The notes under the pieces were generated by a model. That model was not told where the DNA came from. It searched no databases and saw only the letters and a program-made list of their open reading frames with translations. A program made the position numbers and the translations under genes. 64,000 bases of DNA from Shewanella oneidensis MR-1. Lineage in GTDB: Bacteria > Pseudomonadota > Gammaproteobacteria > Enterobacterales > Shewanellaceae. The DNA lies in NCBI RefSeq assembly GCF_000146165.2, contig NC_004347.2, positions 4,830,211 to 4,894,210 on the forward strand, written 5' to 3'. Shown here one piece after another: positions 1 through 8,633 of the stretch (position 1 is the first letter of the stretch; every line of letters starts with the position of its first letter).

Positions 1-2
1 TG

Positions 3-638
3 AAGCAGCTAGAGCAAGATCGTGCGCTGTTGATGGCAGGTATCTCCCACGATTTGCGCACGCCGCTGACTCGTATCCGCCTCGCCTCAGAGATGATGGT
101 TGAAGATGATCAATATCTTAAAGACGGTATCGTCAACGATATCGAAGATATGGATGCCATTATCAGCCAATTTATTGCCTATATTCGCCAAGATCAGGAA
201 GCCAGTCGCGAGCCCGGGCAAATTAATAAACTCATTCAAGATATTGCTCAGGCCGAAGCCAATCGTGACGGTGAAATTGAGTTGGCGTTGGCCGACTGCC
301 CCGAAGCACTGTTTCAAGGGCTAGCAATCAAGCGAGTATTGAGCAATTTAGTTGAAAACGCCTTTCGTTATGGCTCCGGCTGGGTGCGGATAAGCTCGCA
401 ATTTGATGGTAAACGCATAGGCTTTAGCGTTGAAGATAATGGCCCAGGGATAGATGAATCACAAATTCCTACGCTCTTTCAGCCTTTTACCCAAGGTGAT
501 ATTGCCCGCGGTAGTGTCGGCTCTGGGCTTGGGCTCGCCATCATCAAACGGATTATCGACCGTCACCAAGGCCAAATCACCCTCTCGAATCGTGCTGCAG
601 GCGGCTTAAAAGCCCAAGTTTGGCTACCGCGAGAATAA
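3..638 (+). CDS. envZ: Osmosensor histidine kinase EnvZ, C-terminal part
   Basis: The frame is open from the window edge, so the 5' part of the gene lies outside. What is visible is the kinase core. The H-box is [13 protein letters not shown] with the phosphoacceptor His, followed by the N-box [10 protein letters not shown], the G1 box EDNGPGID, the F-box FQPFTQGD and the G2 box [11 protein letters not shown], ending in a Gly-rich tail. The spacing and the unusually compact core match EnvZ, the inner-membrane sensor that phosphorylates OmpR to control porin genes. The sensor and transmembrane part and the partner ompR would be upstream, outside the window. Assignment to EnvZ rather than another HisKA kinase rests on resemblance of the H-box region. 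Confidence 0.85.
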   Translation, partial: KQLEQDRALLMAGISHDLRTPLTRIRLASEMMVEDDQYLKDGIVNDIEDMDAIISQFIAYIRQDQEASREPGQINKLIQDIAQAEANRDGEIELALADCPEALFQGLAIKRVLSNLVENAFRYGSGWVRISSQFDGKRIGFSVEDNGPGIDESQIPTLFQPFTQGDIARGSVGSGLGLAIIKRIIDRHQGQITLSNRAAGGLKAQVWLPRE

Positions 639-754
639 TCCCAAAATCATAATGACAACGCTGACATTGGGTTCGATTTGTCATATTTGTGTCACGCAAC
701 ATTCATAAACTTTAGGCAGTTAACTTACCTTAAGTTTCCAATGAAGATTGCATC

Positions 755-2731
755 ATGAAGATTTCAACCTTATCACTCTCTGCTTCAGCGCTGTTGTTAT
801 TGCTTGCAGGATTATTAGCAGCCGTAGTGCTATGGAGTAGCGACCAAAGGCAACAGATTGAGCAACAAACCCAAGTTCTCCAAGGTATACAACAGGATTT
901 CCTCGTTGGCGTGCGCCGCGATCTTGATGGCTATTTAGCGAGTGGTAATGCAACCCTGCTTCAACAGGCCAAAACCAAACTCAATCGCATCAAAACCCAA
1001 CTGGGCGAACTGGATCTCGCAGCCTCCGGCAGTGCTGACGACCATTTACAAACCGCATTAACTCAGTTTATCCAAGACTTAGACAACAAATACCGCGCGG
1101 CGGGCAAACTCGCGGGCAACCCAAGACAATTACTCGCCCATGCCGAATCCGAAATGCTCGACTATAACCGCAGGCTCGGCAGTTATGCCGACAAAGGCTT
1201 AGCAGTTAATGCTGCAGTGGCCGAGCAATATCTGCAATTAAGCCGTGACTTACCCAGCATTGTTTACCAACTCTCGCAGCTTACCGATGGCTATCTCATT
1301 GATAAAAATCAGCAGCTTAAAAATATTCTCGACAGCACCAGCAAAGCGCTTAACCAGTGGCGCAATCAACTCGACACTCTGCCGTTAATCGGTATTTACG
1401 AACAGCAAGAAGCGGATGAACTGACTCTCGGAGGCAGTGAGCCTGAACAAATTGAGGTAGGCGAAAATGATCGAAGCGAGCTACTAAGCCTTGCCAATCG
1501 CTACAATAAGGAAGTCGCCAATACCCACCAATTGCTCCAAGCCAACCAAGAGATGCAAGCGCAATTAATTCAAGCCATTAGCATGGTTGAACAGCAACTC
1601 ATCGCCCTCGGTGAAGCCCAAACGGTCAAAAACCAACACTTAAAATATGAGCTACAACTTATTCTTTATACGATGGTTTCTATCATGGCGCTGTTCGCTA
1701 TCGGCTATTTAATCCTGCAACAGAACCGAGTCGTTAAGCCCCTTAAGCGCCTCAATCAAGCCTTTATGCAGTTAAGCGAGTCCAACAGCCGCGAGCGTTT
1801 GGACATTAATCGCCGCTGTGAAACAGGCCAAATTGCAGGGCATTTTAATCAGCTACTTAATCGCTTTGAACAGGAAGATGAACTGCAGCGCCAACAAATG
1901 ACCAAGGTTTCCCAATCCTTAAGTCGGTTGGTCGCGCGCATTACTCAACTGTCGCAGCACACTGAGCACACCCAGACCATAGTGGCCGAGACGCAGTCGC
2001 AAACCGAGCATATCCGTAGCCTCGCCAATGAGGTCAGCCATACCTCGGCTCTAGTCGAGCAGAGTGCGGTCGAAACCATGCGCCAAATGCAGTCGAGCCA
2101 AGCCGAGGCAGAAGCGGTACTTAGCGCCACCGAGCAAACACAAACCGCCGTTGGCCTGTGCCATGCATCACTCGAAAGCCTGAATAACTCAGTAACAGAC
2201 GTTGCCAAAATCATTGATGTGATTGGCAATATCGCCGAGCAAACCAATCTACTGGCGCTTAATGCCGCCATTGAAGCCGCCCGCGCAGGCGAGCAAGGCC
2301 GCGGCTTTGCGGTGGTCGCCGACGAAGTGCGCAGCCTTAGCCAACGCACGCAGGTATCGTTAAATGAAATCGTGAAAATCCTGCAACAGCTCACCCAGTC
2401 GAATCATGCACTTAGCGAAAGTGTCGATGGCATTGCCAAGGCCACCAGCAGCCAAAAATTACGGGCGCAAAGTTTATGGCAAGTTGCGCAAAACGTGCAA
2501 AATCAAGCAAGTGAAATGGCAAACACCGCCAAACAGGGTTCACTTAATGCCAAAGAACAGGTGGATTATCTCGATGAGTTTGTCCGCAGCATGGACAACC
2601 TAAAAGACCAAGCGCAAACCAGCTCACAGCAGAGCGAAGTCATCGCCCAAGAAGTGCAGCAAAGTGTGGAAAATATCGAAACCAGTTTAGGTATTGCCGA
2701 CAGTCGTGTCGTGCCAATGCGCGCGGCTTAA
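755..2731 (+). CDS. Methyl-accepting chemotaxis protein
   Basis: A 658-residue chemoreceptor. It has an N-terminal membrane helix (about residues 8-28), a long helical periplasmic sensor region (about 30-298) and a second membrane helix (about 301-322). A HAMP-like segment follows, then the cytoplasmic signalling coiled coil. The conserved hairpin tip that contacts CheA and CheW is clear at about 494-526 ([20 protein letters not shown], then [12 protein letters not shown]). No C-terminal pentapeptide for CheR/CheB docking is seen; the protein ends MRAA. The ligand cannot be read from the sequence. The gene stands alone behind envZ, and no strong ribosome binding site is visible in front of the ATG. 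A 13-bp stem-loop follows it. Confidence 0.92.
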   Translation: MKISTLSLSASALLLLLAGLLAAVVLWSSDQRQQIEQQTQVLQGIQQDFLVGVRRDLDGYLASGNATLLQQAKTKLNRIKTQLGELDLAASGSADDHLQTALTQFIQDLDNKYRAAGKLAGNPRQLLAHAESEMLDYNRRLGSYADKGLAVNAAVAEQYLQLSRDLPSIVYQLSQLTDGYLIDKNQQLKNILDSTSKALNQWRNQLDTLPLIGIYEQQEADELTLGGSEPEQIEVGENDRSELLSLANRYNKEVANTHQLLQANQEMQAQLIQAISMVEQQLIALGEAQTVKNQHLKYELQLILYTMVSIMALFAIGYLILQQNRVVKPLKRLNQAFMQLSESNSRERLDINRRCETGQIAGHFNQLLNRFEQEDELQRQQMTKVSQSLSRLVARITQLSQHTEHTQTIVAETQSQTEHIRSLANEVSHTSALVEQSAVETMRQMQSSQAEAEAVLSATEQTQTAVGLCHASLESLNNSVTDVAKIIDVIGNIAEQTNLLALNAAIEAARAGEQGRGFAVVADEVRSLSQRTQVSLNEIVKILQQLTQSNHALSESVDGIAKATSSQKLRAQSLWQVAQNVQNQASEMANTAKQGSLNAKEQVDYLDEFVRSMDNLKDQAQTSSQQSEVIAQEVQQSVENIETSLGIADSRVVPMRAA

Positions 2732-2746
2732 GCTTAAGCACATAAA

Positions 2747-2778
2747 AATGGCAGCAAGAAAATAATCTTGCTGCCATT
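2747..2778. terminator. Stem-loop between convergent genes
   Basis: Two 13-bp arms (2747-2759 and 2766-2778) pair perfectly around a 6-base loop. On the minus strand the hairpin is followed by TTTTATG, which suits termination of the lipoprotein gene. On the plus strand, where the chemoreceptor gene ends, the T-run is poor. Confidence 0.7.
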
Positions 2779-2786
2779 TGCAGGGA

Positions 2787-2820
2787 TTAACGAGCATTAG
2801 TCGTTAACGAGTATTAGTCG
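2787..2820. repeat. 17-bp tandem duplication at a stop codon
   Basis: Two 17-bp copies (2787-2803 and 2804-2820) are identical except for one base. The second copy contains the stop codon of the minus-strand lipoprotein gene, so the duplication lies exactly at the end of that reading frame. It has no evident effect on the protein. Confidence 0.75.
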
Positions 2821-4091
2821 TCAATGCGGCAACTGTGGATTTGAATGTCATCAAACTGACATTCCACATTGACCCAATTACCATCAAAGGTCGCTAATGA
2901 GGCATCACTAGCATGGTAACCCCACAGACTGTTCTGGCTCACCTTTCCGGTTAGCTCCAGCTCATTACTCTGCTGTTCAAGATCAATTTCCTTCACTAGC
3001 CATTGGCCATCGGCTAATTCAACGCCCTCAATTTGCAGCCATTTTTGATCAAGGGTTGCAAGGGTTAAGCCATCATCAAACTGGGTTCTCGCGTCGATAA
3101 TAAAGGTAAAGCCATTGATTTGTAGCTGGTTATTGCTATCGAGCGTGGCTCGCCCTTCAAGCTCAAACTTGTTGCCTAAATCGGGTAACGGGCCACCCGC
3201 ATCTGAGCTTTCAAAGTCGACCTCTTTGGCCCACAAGCCCTGCGCAGTAGATTGAATATCCACTTCTAGGCGCTTACCTTCCAGCAAATTGGCGCGATTA
3301 CCATCTTCAAATTGAGTCTGTTCAGTCACATAGAGTCGTGTGCGGCTATTAAGCTCAAACTGGCTCTTGTCTTGGTTAACCCAAGTCACTGTGCCCTCTA
3401 ACTCCATCTCGTTGAACGTCGGCGCATCATTCGCATCTTCTACGTCGACTTCATGGGCCTTAAATACGGCGCCATCCTGTTGACCTTCAACCTCAACCCA
3501 CACACCTTCGGCTAACAGCCCTTCTAACTCGGCATTGGCATAATCGATCAAGGCTGAGCCCAAGCGGAATTGCTGCGCAACAGAATCAAGCTCTGTTACC
3601 CGACCTTCGATTTCAGCAATTGCGAGATTCGGGAAAAGGTTAATCGACTCTACCTGCCATTGTCCGACCACTGTGGGATAGCCATTTACCGCTACCCAAT
3701 CTCCCTTTTTATATTGGCTAGCTGATGCAACAGCTAGCTGTATACCATTGATCGTAATATTATTTTTATTGATAGCACTGATTTCACCGACTAGCGCAGG
3801 ATCGACAACCACCGTTTTAGCCTGCTGACCTTGGTTAACCAAATCCAGGCGCATCCCCACTTGAATAGCTTTGGCATCCAGAGGCTGTTGTTGATAACGA
3901 ATATCTGCATTGGCGATATTAATCTTGTATCCATTCACAGTGATCTGCTGATGGTCTGCGGACACCTGAGTCACAGTCCCCATCACTTTAGCGGGTAAAT
4001 TCGCGGGAGGTGGCGTCACATCCGTTGATGAACCGTCGCTACCACAGGCGGTTAATAGTAATGCGCTAATACCTACTAAGTGCTTATTCAT
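2814..4091 (-). CDS. DUF5666-type repeat lipoprotein
   Basis: A 425-residue predicted lipoprotein. The signal peptide ends in a lipobox (LLTACGSDG, Cys about residue 16), so it should be lipid-anchored. The mature part is a string of about six similar beta-rich units, each starting with a pattern such as GTV..V/GRVTEL and followed by a strand with ITVNG or LEINGF. This is typical of DUF5666 domains, which I take to be small OB-like barrels. No catalytic residues are apparent and the function is unknown. The gene is divergent from the response regulator at 4180. An 11-bp-period direct repeat (4147-4164) lies 56 bp upstream of its start, so control by that regulator is likely. Confidence 0.8.
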   Translation of the reverse strand: MNKHLVGISALLLTACGSDGSSTDVTPPPANLPAKVMGTVTQVSADHQQITVNGYKINIANADIRYQQQPLDAKAIQVGMRLDLVNQGQQAKTVVVDPALVGEISAINKNNITINGIQLAVASASQYKKGDWVAVNGYPTVVGQWQVESINLFPNLAIAEIEGRVTELDSVAQQFRLGSALIDYANAELEGLLAEGVWVEVEGQQDGAVFKAHEVDVEDANDAPTFNEMELEGTVTWVNQDKSQFELNSRTRLYVTEQTQFEDGNRANLLEGKRLEVDIQSTAQGLWAKEVDFESSDAGGPLPDLGNKFELEGRATLDSNNQLQINGFTFIIDARTQFDDGLTLATLDQKWLQIEGVELADGQWLVKEIDLEQQSNELELTGKVSQNSLWGYHASDASLATFDGNWVNVECQFDDIQIHSCRIDD

Positions 4092-4146
4092 TTTTTCTCC
4101 CTTATTTACCTTGTTAAATCAACGGCTCGCATCTTAGTATGGGAAA

Positions 4147-4164
4147 CGTCAAGCAAACGTGAAG
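4147..4164 (-). promoter_or_regulatory. Putative response-regulator box (CTTCAC-N5-CTTGAC)
   Basis: On the minus strand the site reads CTTCAC GTTTG CTTGAC, two hexamers 11 bp apart. That is one DNA helical turn and the usual layout for OmpR-family dimers. It shares 14 of 18 positions with the site at 6116-6133. It lies 56 bp upstream of the lipoprotein start and 16 bp upstream of the regulator's own ATG. Function is inferred. Confidence 0.5.
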
Positions 4165-4179
4165 AAATGAAGATAAGCA

Positions 4180-4848
4180 ATGAAAGTATTAATTGTTGAT
4201 GACAATCATGATGTTATAGAAACAATCATGGACTATTTAACCCTCGAAGGCATTATTGCTGACTGCGCCTATCACGGTGAAAGCGCCATCAATTTAATAC
4301 AGCAAAACCATTATGACGTGATCATTATGGATATTATGATGCCCAAATTAGACGGTATCCGTACGGTCAAAAAACTGCGCGAAGAGCTGTTTTGTAATAC
4401 GCCGATTTTGTTTTTAACCGCCAGAGATAGCCTGCAGGACAAAATTGACTCATTTACCTCGGGCGGTGATGACTTTTTAAATAAACCCTTCGCCATGGAA
4501 GAACTGTGTCTGCGTCTACGGTCACTGCATAATCGCGGGCCGCGTTTAGATGTAGGCATATTGCGCTTTGGTGAAATCAGCTTAAATGTCGCAACGCAGC
4601 AAGCATGCCGCGCGGGTAAGGAAATCAAGCTGAGTAAAATCCAACGCACGATTTTGACGCTACTGCTCAAACATGCCCCCGCCATTGTGAGTAAAGAACA
4701 AGTTATCGATGCGGTTTGGGGGGATGACGCCCCCTGTAGCGACGCGCTTCGTAGCCATATTTATGGCCTGCGTAGTGCATTGGATAAGGGCTTTACAGAT
4801 TCCAAACTAGAGACGATTCATGGCCAAGGTTACCGACTCCTCCCCTAA
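4180..4848 (+). CDS. OmpR-family response regulator (QseB/PmrA-like)
   Basis: A 222-residue regulator. The receiver domain has the acidic pair in VDDN (about residues 7-8), the phosphoacceptor Asp51 in MDIMMPKLDG, Thr80 in FLTARDS and Lys102 in NKPF. A C-terminal winged-helix DNA-binding domain (about 125-222) ends in the usual HGQGYRLLP. It is followed by its kinase with a 29-bp overlap, so the two are translated together. The flanking lipoprotein gene and the downstream YgiW-like gene both carry a CTTCAC-N5-CTTCAC-type repeat, which makes them the best target candidates. The layout with a ygiW-like gene resembles E. coli ygiW-qseBC, but orthology to QseB is not shown. Confidence 0.9.
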   Translation: MKVLIVDDNHDVIETIMDYLTLEGIIADCAYHGESAINLIQQNHYDVIIMDIMMPKLDGIRTVKKLREELFCNTPILFLTARDSLQDKIDSFTSGGDDFLNKPFAMEELCLRLRSLHNRGPRLDVGILRFGEISLNVATQQACRAGKEIKLSKIQRTILTLLLKHAPAIVSKEQVIDAVWGDDAPCSDALRSHIYGLRSALDKGFTDSKLETIHGQGYRLLP

Positions 4849-6112
4849 GCCATTACCGAGCTTATACAAAAAAATTCGCCTAACGTTTTTAGCGCTCACA
4901 AGCCTAATGTTCGCGATTTTCTGGGGTTTGATTTATATCGCCGAAGAACAAATTGAGGTCATTAGCCTTGAACACAAACTGGCGACCGAAACCCGTGAAT
5001 ACCAGAAAAACTATCAACGATTTGGCGATAAAGCCCAGCTCCCCGATATCCACGAACTCACCACCTATTGGAGCAAAGAGTTTGTGCCGCAATGGCTGCA
5101 AGCCTATCAACAAACGGGTTTTTATGAACACCAGTTGGGTGCCGAAGATAAGCACTTTTTGATTTCGCCGCACCCATCGGGGCAAGGTTTATTGTATGTG
5201 GTGTTTAAGGATGATGCGGATGACTTTCTCGATGGATATGAGGACAGGCTGCATATTTTGATATCCCTCTTCGGGGTAGGTTTACTGCTGTTCATCATGG
5301 CCTATGGCTTATATTTTGTGCGGCTACTATCGGCGCCATTTTTTGAAATTGAACGAAAAATCAATGCGCTGACGCCAGAGGAGCCGAGCTTTATCCCTAG
5401 CACGCCCTACCGTGAAACCCGCCATATCGAACAAACCTTACTGGAAAATAAAACCAAAATTGCCGCCTATTTTACTCGGGAACAGGAGTTTAGCCGCTTT
5501 GCCTCCCATGAACTACGCACGCCTATTATGGTGATCCAAGGCTCGACAGAATTACTCAAAAAACTGCCAAACAGCGCGAACGAAGCCCAGCAGCGGATCG
5601 CCAACAAAGCCATCGCCCGCATTGATTACGCAGGCCAACAGATGAAAACCCTCACCGAAACCTTTTTGTTATTAGGTAAGGAACAAATTGAATCGCAACA
5701 CTATGATCAAGTTGATTTAGCCGCACGGCTTACGCAGCTATTAAGTGAAATGGCGCAGCATTTTGCCAAACACGAAATCCGCCATCAGCTCAGCGTTAAC
5801 CAAAATACCGCCATTTGCGCGCCGGTGAGTTTTGTGGACATAGTGATAGGCAACTTAATTAAAAATGCCTTTAACTACAGCAGTGGCGATATTGAAATCA
5901 CGCTGAAAAACAATCAACTAACCATAAAAAATCCGCTTAGCCACCACAGCGCCGAGCCCACGGGCTATGGTTGTGGTTTGATTATTATTGAACGTATCTG
6001 CGAGCGCATGGGGTGGCACTTTTCGGCCCAAAGCCTAGGGGATGATTATCTGGCAACAATCCAATTTATGGATAACCGCGAGCCACAACAGCATCTAAAT
6101 GAATCCGCTTAA
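4820..6112 (+). CDS. Sensor histidine kinase with reduced ATP-binding domain
   Basis: A 430-residue inner-membrane kinase. It has TM1 at about 19-41, a periplasmic sensor loop of about 100 residues, and TM2 at about 144-170. The H-box FASHELRTPIMVI (His230) and N-box NLIKNAFNYSSG are followed by a G2-like GYGCGLIIIERICERMGW. The usual G1 motif DxGxG is absent: the segment reads LTIKNPLSHHS. The ATP lid is therefore shortened, as in a recognisable subgroup of sensor kinases. The ATG at 4820 lies inside the regulator gene. No later Met precedes the first membrane helix, so this start is preferred. Partner: the regulator at 4180. Confidence 0.85.
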   Translation: MAKVTDSSPKPLPSLYKKIRLTFLALTSLMFAIFWGLIYIAEEQIEVISLEHKLATETREYQKNYQRFGDKAQLPDIHELTTYWSKEFVPQWLQAYQQTGFYEHQLGAEDKHFLISPHPSGQGLLYVVFKDDADDFLDGYEDRLHILISLFGVGLLLFIMAYGLYFVRLLSAPFFEIERKINALTPEEPSFIPSTPYRETRHIEQTLLENKTKIAAYFTREQEFSRFASHELRTPIMVIQGSTELLKKLPNSANEAQQRIANKAIARIDYAGQQMKTLTETFLLLGKEQIESQHYDQVDLAARLTQLLSEMAQHFAKHEIRHQLSVNQNTAICAPVSFVDIVIGNLIKNAFNYSSGDIEITLKNNQLTIKNPLSHHSAEPTGYGCGLIIIERICERMGWHFSAQSLGDDYLATIQFMDNREPQQHLNESA

Positions 6113-6115
6113 ATT

Positions 6116-6133
6116 CTTCACAACTGCTTCACG
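6116..6133 (+). promoter_or_regulatory. Putative response-regulator box (CTTCAC-N5-CTTCAC)
   Basis: The plus strand reads CTTCAC AACTG CTTCAC, a perfect hexamer direct repeat with 11-bp period. It is 70 bp upstream of the YgiW-like start codon and overlaps the region just after the kinase stop. It matches the box at 4147-4164 in the same orientation relative to its target gene. Confidence 0.5.
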
Positions 6134-6202
6134 CTCGTCTTGGCATGATACTCACCGCAGATGAGTCGCCCAGCGGCGTAAGATTAGAAAGAGGACATTT
6201 AG

Positions 6203-6592
6203 ATGAATAAAATCACCTTAAGCATGTTAGCAATCACATTGTCATTGAGTGCCTTTTGCAGCCAAGCTGGATTTCAACCAACAACGGGCGAACCCCAATT
6301 ACGTGGTGGCTTTCAAGGCCCCAGCGCACGGCAAATCATTCATGATGTCGTCAGTGCACTCAATGCCAGCGATGACACTCAGGTGGAGTTAACCGGTCAT
6401 ATCATGTCGTCAATTGGCCACGATGATTATATTTTCCGTGACAGCACGGGCGATATTAAAATCGAAATTGACGATGATCTGTGGCTCGGACATACCGTCA
6501 CGCCAGAAACCCAAGTGATTATTCGCGGTGAAGTGGATAAGGACTGGTCAGAAGTCACTATCGATGCCGACAGCATTCAACTCGCTCCATAA
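6203..6592 (+). CDS. YgiW/YdeI-family periplasmic OB-fold protein
   Basis: A 129-residue secreted protein with a Sec signal peptide (about 1-22, cleavage near FCSQA). It is followed by one bacterial OB-fold domain of the YgiW/YdeI family (DUF388), recognisable from VELTGHIMSSIGHDDYIFRD and GDIKIEIDDDLW. Family members are periplasmic and linked to stress tolerance; in enterobacteria YgiW interacts with the QseC sensor. The start is preceded by a good ribosome binding site (GAAAGAGGAC). It lies 90 bp downstream of the sensor kinase, with its own candidate operator between. This suggests an accessory or target protein of the two-component system. Confidence 0.85.
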   Translation: MNKITLSMLAITLSLSAFCSQAGFQPTTGEPQLRGGFQGPSARQIIHDVVSALNASDDTQVELTGHIMSSIGHDDYIFRDSTGDIKIEIDDDLWLGHTVTPETQVIIRGEVDKDWSEVTIDADSIQLAP

Positions 6593-6617
6593 CCGTATAA
6601 AAATCCCGAATAAAAAA

Positions 6618-6633
6618 GCCAGCCTAGGCTGGC
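6618..6633 (-). terminator. Rho-independent terminator of the peroxiredoxin gene
   Basis: GCCAGCCTAGGCTGGC is a perfect 16-base palindrome. On the minus strand it is followed by TTTTTTA, which gives a terminator for the gene at 6694-7170. It may also slow plus-strand transcription coming from the YgiW-like gene. Confidence 0.8.
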
Positions 6634-6693
6634 AATTCTCTCGCTCAAGCAAGCGGCACATCAGCCCCATAAGTTCAGGGGCATCCGCTTATC

Positions 6694-7170
6694 TTAACTT
6701 AAAGCCGCCAACACCACTTCGGCCTTGCTCACCTCAAATGACTTAGGTGCTTCAACATTCAGTAACGTCACCACGCCGTTATCGATGATCATCGCATAAC
6801 GTTGTGAACGCACACCGCCAAAGCCTGCGGTATCCATCTCTAATCCGAGCGCCTTAGTAAAGCTCGCATCGCCATCGGCAAGCATCAGTAACTCAGACGC
6901 ATTTTGCGCTTCGCCCCAGGCTTTCATCACGAAGGCATCGTTTACCGATACACAGGCAATTAAATCAACGCCTTTGGCTTTTAACTCATCGGCCAGCACC
7001 ACATAACCGGGCAAATGCGCTTCAGAACAGGTTGGTGTGAAAGCACCTGGCACTGCAAATAATACCACTTTCTTACCCGCAAACAGCTCGGTAACTTGAT
7101 GATTTACCATGCCATCTTTTGTTAATTGGCTTAGCGTCGCCGCTGGTAATTTTTGACCTTGAGCAATCAT
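6694..7170 (-). CDS. Peroxiredoxin, Prx5/PrxII type
   Basis: A 158-residue thiol peroxidase that would reduce hydrogen peroxide and organic hydroperoxides in the cytoplasm. The active-site loop is PGAFTPTCS with the peroxidatic Cys48, and a second Cys (Cys73, in LIACVSV) could take part in resolution. The GFGGVRSQRYAMI segment is the conserved Arg-containing region of the Prx5 subfamily. There is no glutaredoxin domain fusion. The gene is monocistronic with its own terminator. The reductant cannot be told from the sequence. Confidence 0.92.
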   Translation of the reverse strand: MIAQGQKLPAATLSQLTKDGMVNHQVTELFAGKKVVLFAVPGAFTPTCSEAHLPGYVVLADELKAKGVDLIACVSVNDAFVMKAWGEAQNASELLMLADGDASFTKALGLEMDTAGFGGVRSQRYAMIIDNGVVTLLNVEAPKSFEVSKAEVVLAALS

Positions 7171-7356
7171 GTCTCTCTTCCTTTAGTTAACGTAACTCGC
7201 CCATACTAGCCCGAATCCGACAGGATAAACACCGAGAGAAAAAGGGGGATTTGTAGCAGCAGAATCGATATTGCTATGCGGGAACGCCCTAAAGGGAGGA
7301 GCAAAGTATACTGGTTAGGATGAGTCTAGGTTTCAGTGCTTAGCCAGCTTACTGTT

Positions 7357-7624
7357 TAGGGCGTGTTGACGTTTCGAGATTAGATTTTGTTCGTTCTGGC
7401 AAGCACGTGCTCGCGAAACGAGGAATGATGTGTAGTTATTCTACTCAAATGACGAGTGACAAAGAGCAAGGGCTTGCCAGACGAACCCTTCGGGCAGCAT
7501 TTGGCTGGCTTTTCTGCCGCGTTATCGTCCGTTTATGTAGAATAACTACACTGCACGGACTTTGCCTTGCATAAAAGCCAGCCAAATTGCTGCAAAAACA
7601 ACCCTGAAACGTCAACACGCCCTA
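7357..7624. mobile_element. MITE-like element with nested inverted repeats
   Basis: A 268-bp noncoding element. It is bounded by perfect 19-bp terminal inverted repeats TAGGGCGTGTTGACGTTTC (7357-7375 and, inverted, 7606-7624). Further inverted pairs are nested inside: GTTCGTTCTGGCAAGC with its near complement around 7471-7485, GTAGTTATTCTAC with GTAGAATAACTAC, and ATTTGGCTGGC with GCCAGCCAAAT. It encodes no transposase, so it would be a non-autonomous element. Its right end supplies the last codons and stop of the toxin gene at 7612. Confidence 0.8.
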
Positions 7625-7917
7625 GTCAGCATAAAACGACGCAAATCTCTTTCCGCACGCATAACAAAAAGAATTCGAACCTTTTCATCGCCATACTTGT
7701 AGAAAACACGACATGGATTTACCACCACTTCACGATAATTGAGCCGCTCTAGTTCTGGTGGAATACGCCCTGAATCGGGAAAATCGACTAAACGCTCAAC
7801 CTTTGCAAAAACCATTTGAACCAGTTGCTTGGCAGCAACGATATTTTCAAGCGCGATATATTCAGCAATATCATTCAGATCAGCTAAAGCAGGTTCCGTC
7901 CAAATTATTTCAGCCAT
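7612..7917 (-). CDS. ParE/RelE-family toxin of a type II TA pair
   Basis: A 101-residue RelE/ParE-superfamily protein. Features are EIIWTEPALADLNDIAEYIA at the start, the FPDSGRIPPEL turn, REVVVNPCRVFYKY and VRILFVMRAERDLRRF near the end. Family members inhibit gyrase (ParE branch) or cleave translated mRNA (RelE branch); the ParE-like N-terminus favours the former, but this is inference. It overlaps the antitoxin gene by 13 bp. The last residues TRAC and the TGA come from the terminal repeat of the adjacent MITE-like element, so the original C-terminus was probably different. The fold appears complete before that point. Confidence 0.88.
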   Translation of the reverse strand: MAEIIWTEPALADLNDIAEYIALENIVAAKQLVQMVFAKVERLVDFPDSGRIPPELERLNYREVVVNPCRVFYKYGDEKVRILFVMRAERDLRRFMLTRAC

Positions 7918-8162
7918 TTTGACATTCTGTCCTTAGCATCTTGATGGCTGACGACTTTTCCATCCGCTAAAGCTCGCTCACCACGTGCAATACCTTCAAG
8001 AATCGCCAAACGATTTTGCATAAACTCATAATCTTCTACATCAATAAGATAAGCTGACGGTTTACCATGCTCAGTGATCAATACTGGTTCTTTGGTCTCA
8101 TGCAGATCGGCAAGGATCTTAGTTGCTTGACGTTTTAGTGACGTCACGAGTTCCACTTTCAT
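7905..8162 (-). CDS. Phd/YefM-family antitoxin
   Basis: An 85-residue antitoxin. The N-terminal Phd/YefM DNA-binding fold is seen in VTSLKRQATKILADLHETKE, followed by EPVLITEHGKPSAYLIDVEDYEFM. The acidic and flexible C-terminus (about 55-85) is where such proteins wrap their toxin. It is cotranscribed with, and overlaps, the toxin gene. The start has a ribosome binding site (GGGAG). The palindrome at 8188-8207 directly upstream is the probable site of autorepression by the antitoxin-toxin complex. Confidence 0.9.
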   Translation of the reverse strand: MKVELVTSLKRQATKILADLHETKEPVLITEHGKPSAYLIDVEDYEFMQNRLAILEGIARGERALADGKVVSHQDAKDRMSKWLK

Positions 8163-8187
8163 TTGAACAGCTCCCGAAAAACACTAA

Positions 8188-8207
8188 AGTGATACTATTC
8201 TATCACT
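8188..8207. promoter_or_regulatory. Palindromic operator upstream of the TA operon
   Basis: AGTGATA-N6-TATCACT is a perfect 7-bp inverted repeat 26 bp upstream of the antitoxin start, within the likely promoter. It fits the palindromic operators of Phd/YefM systems. Confidence 0.6.
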
Positions 8208-8303
8208 ATAAGCATAACAAGCTTTGAAACGGCTAACGGCAAATGCAGCGCGCAGCGGATTGATTTCGTAGCCAGTGTTTTTGCTAGCAATAAAATGCGT
8301 CTG

Positions 8304-8633
8304 TTAGCGTCTGTAACTGCAAAGATGGGCAACCTCATCCTGTGTTTCTTGCGAAAACAGCGCCAATTGCTCATCAGTCAATACACCATGATGCTTCAAG
8401 GCTGCTATTTTAACGACCGCATTACTACGTTTAAGATCATCAAACATCTCAGCGATGGCATTATCTTCTTTGTTAATCACTTTCCAAATAGCTAAGTAAG
8501 CTTCATGCTCCCGACCTTTACGGGTAGATGATATGTGCTCTATACGCTCAAAAATTGTCTCGCATGCCGAATTGAGCAAACTCTGTTTGAGACTGCTAAG
8601 CCTCTTCCAATCTTTTTCAGGTACAGATGACAT
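8304..8633 (-). CDS. Hypothetical protein, helical
   Basis: A 109-residue predicted soluble, mostly helical protein that I do not recognise. It starts MSSVPEKDWKRLSSLKQSLL and contains KGREHEAYLAIWKVINKED and DDLKRSNAVVKIAALKHHGV. It has no signal peptide, membrane helix or catalytic motif. It is preceded by a plausible ribosome binding site (AGGAGAAC). It lies in the accessory patch between the TA pair and the large GTPase-like gene, in the same orientation as both, but is separated from the GTPase by about 300 bp. Its function is unknown. Confidence 0.65.
   Translation of the reverse strand: MSSVPEKDWKRLSSLKQSLLNSACETIFERIEHISSTRKGREHEAYLAIWKVINKEDNAIAEMFDDLKRSNAVVKIAALKHHGVLTDEQLALFSQETQDEVAHLCSYRR

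Noticed and set aside
652..684. Hairpin after envZ (ATGACAA...TTGTCAT)
   Set aside because: Only 7 bp with a long loop and no T-run; too weak to call a terminator.
1945..2394. Long minus-strand frame inside the chemoreceptor gene
   Set aside because: It is an antisense shadow of the Gln/Ala/Ser-rich coiled-coil coding region, with a Cys/Ser-rich product of no protein character.
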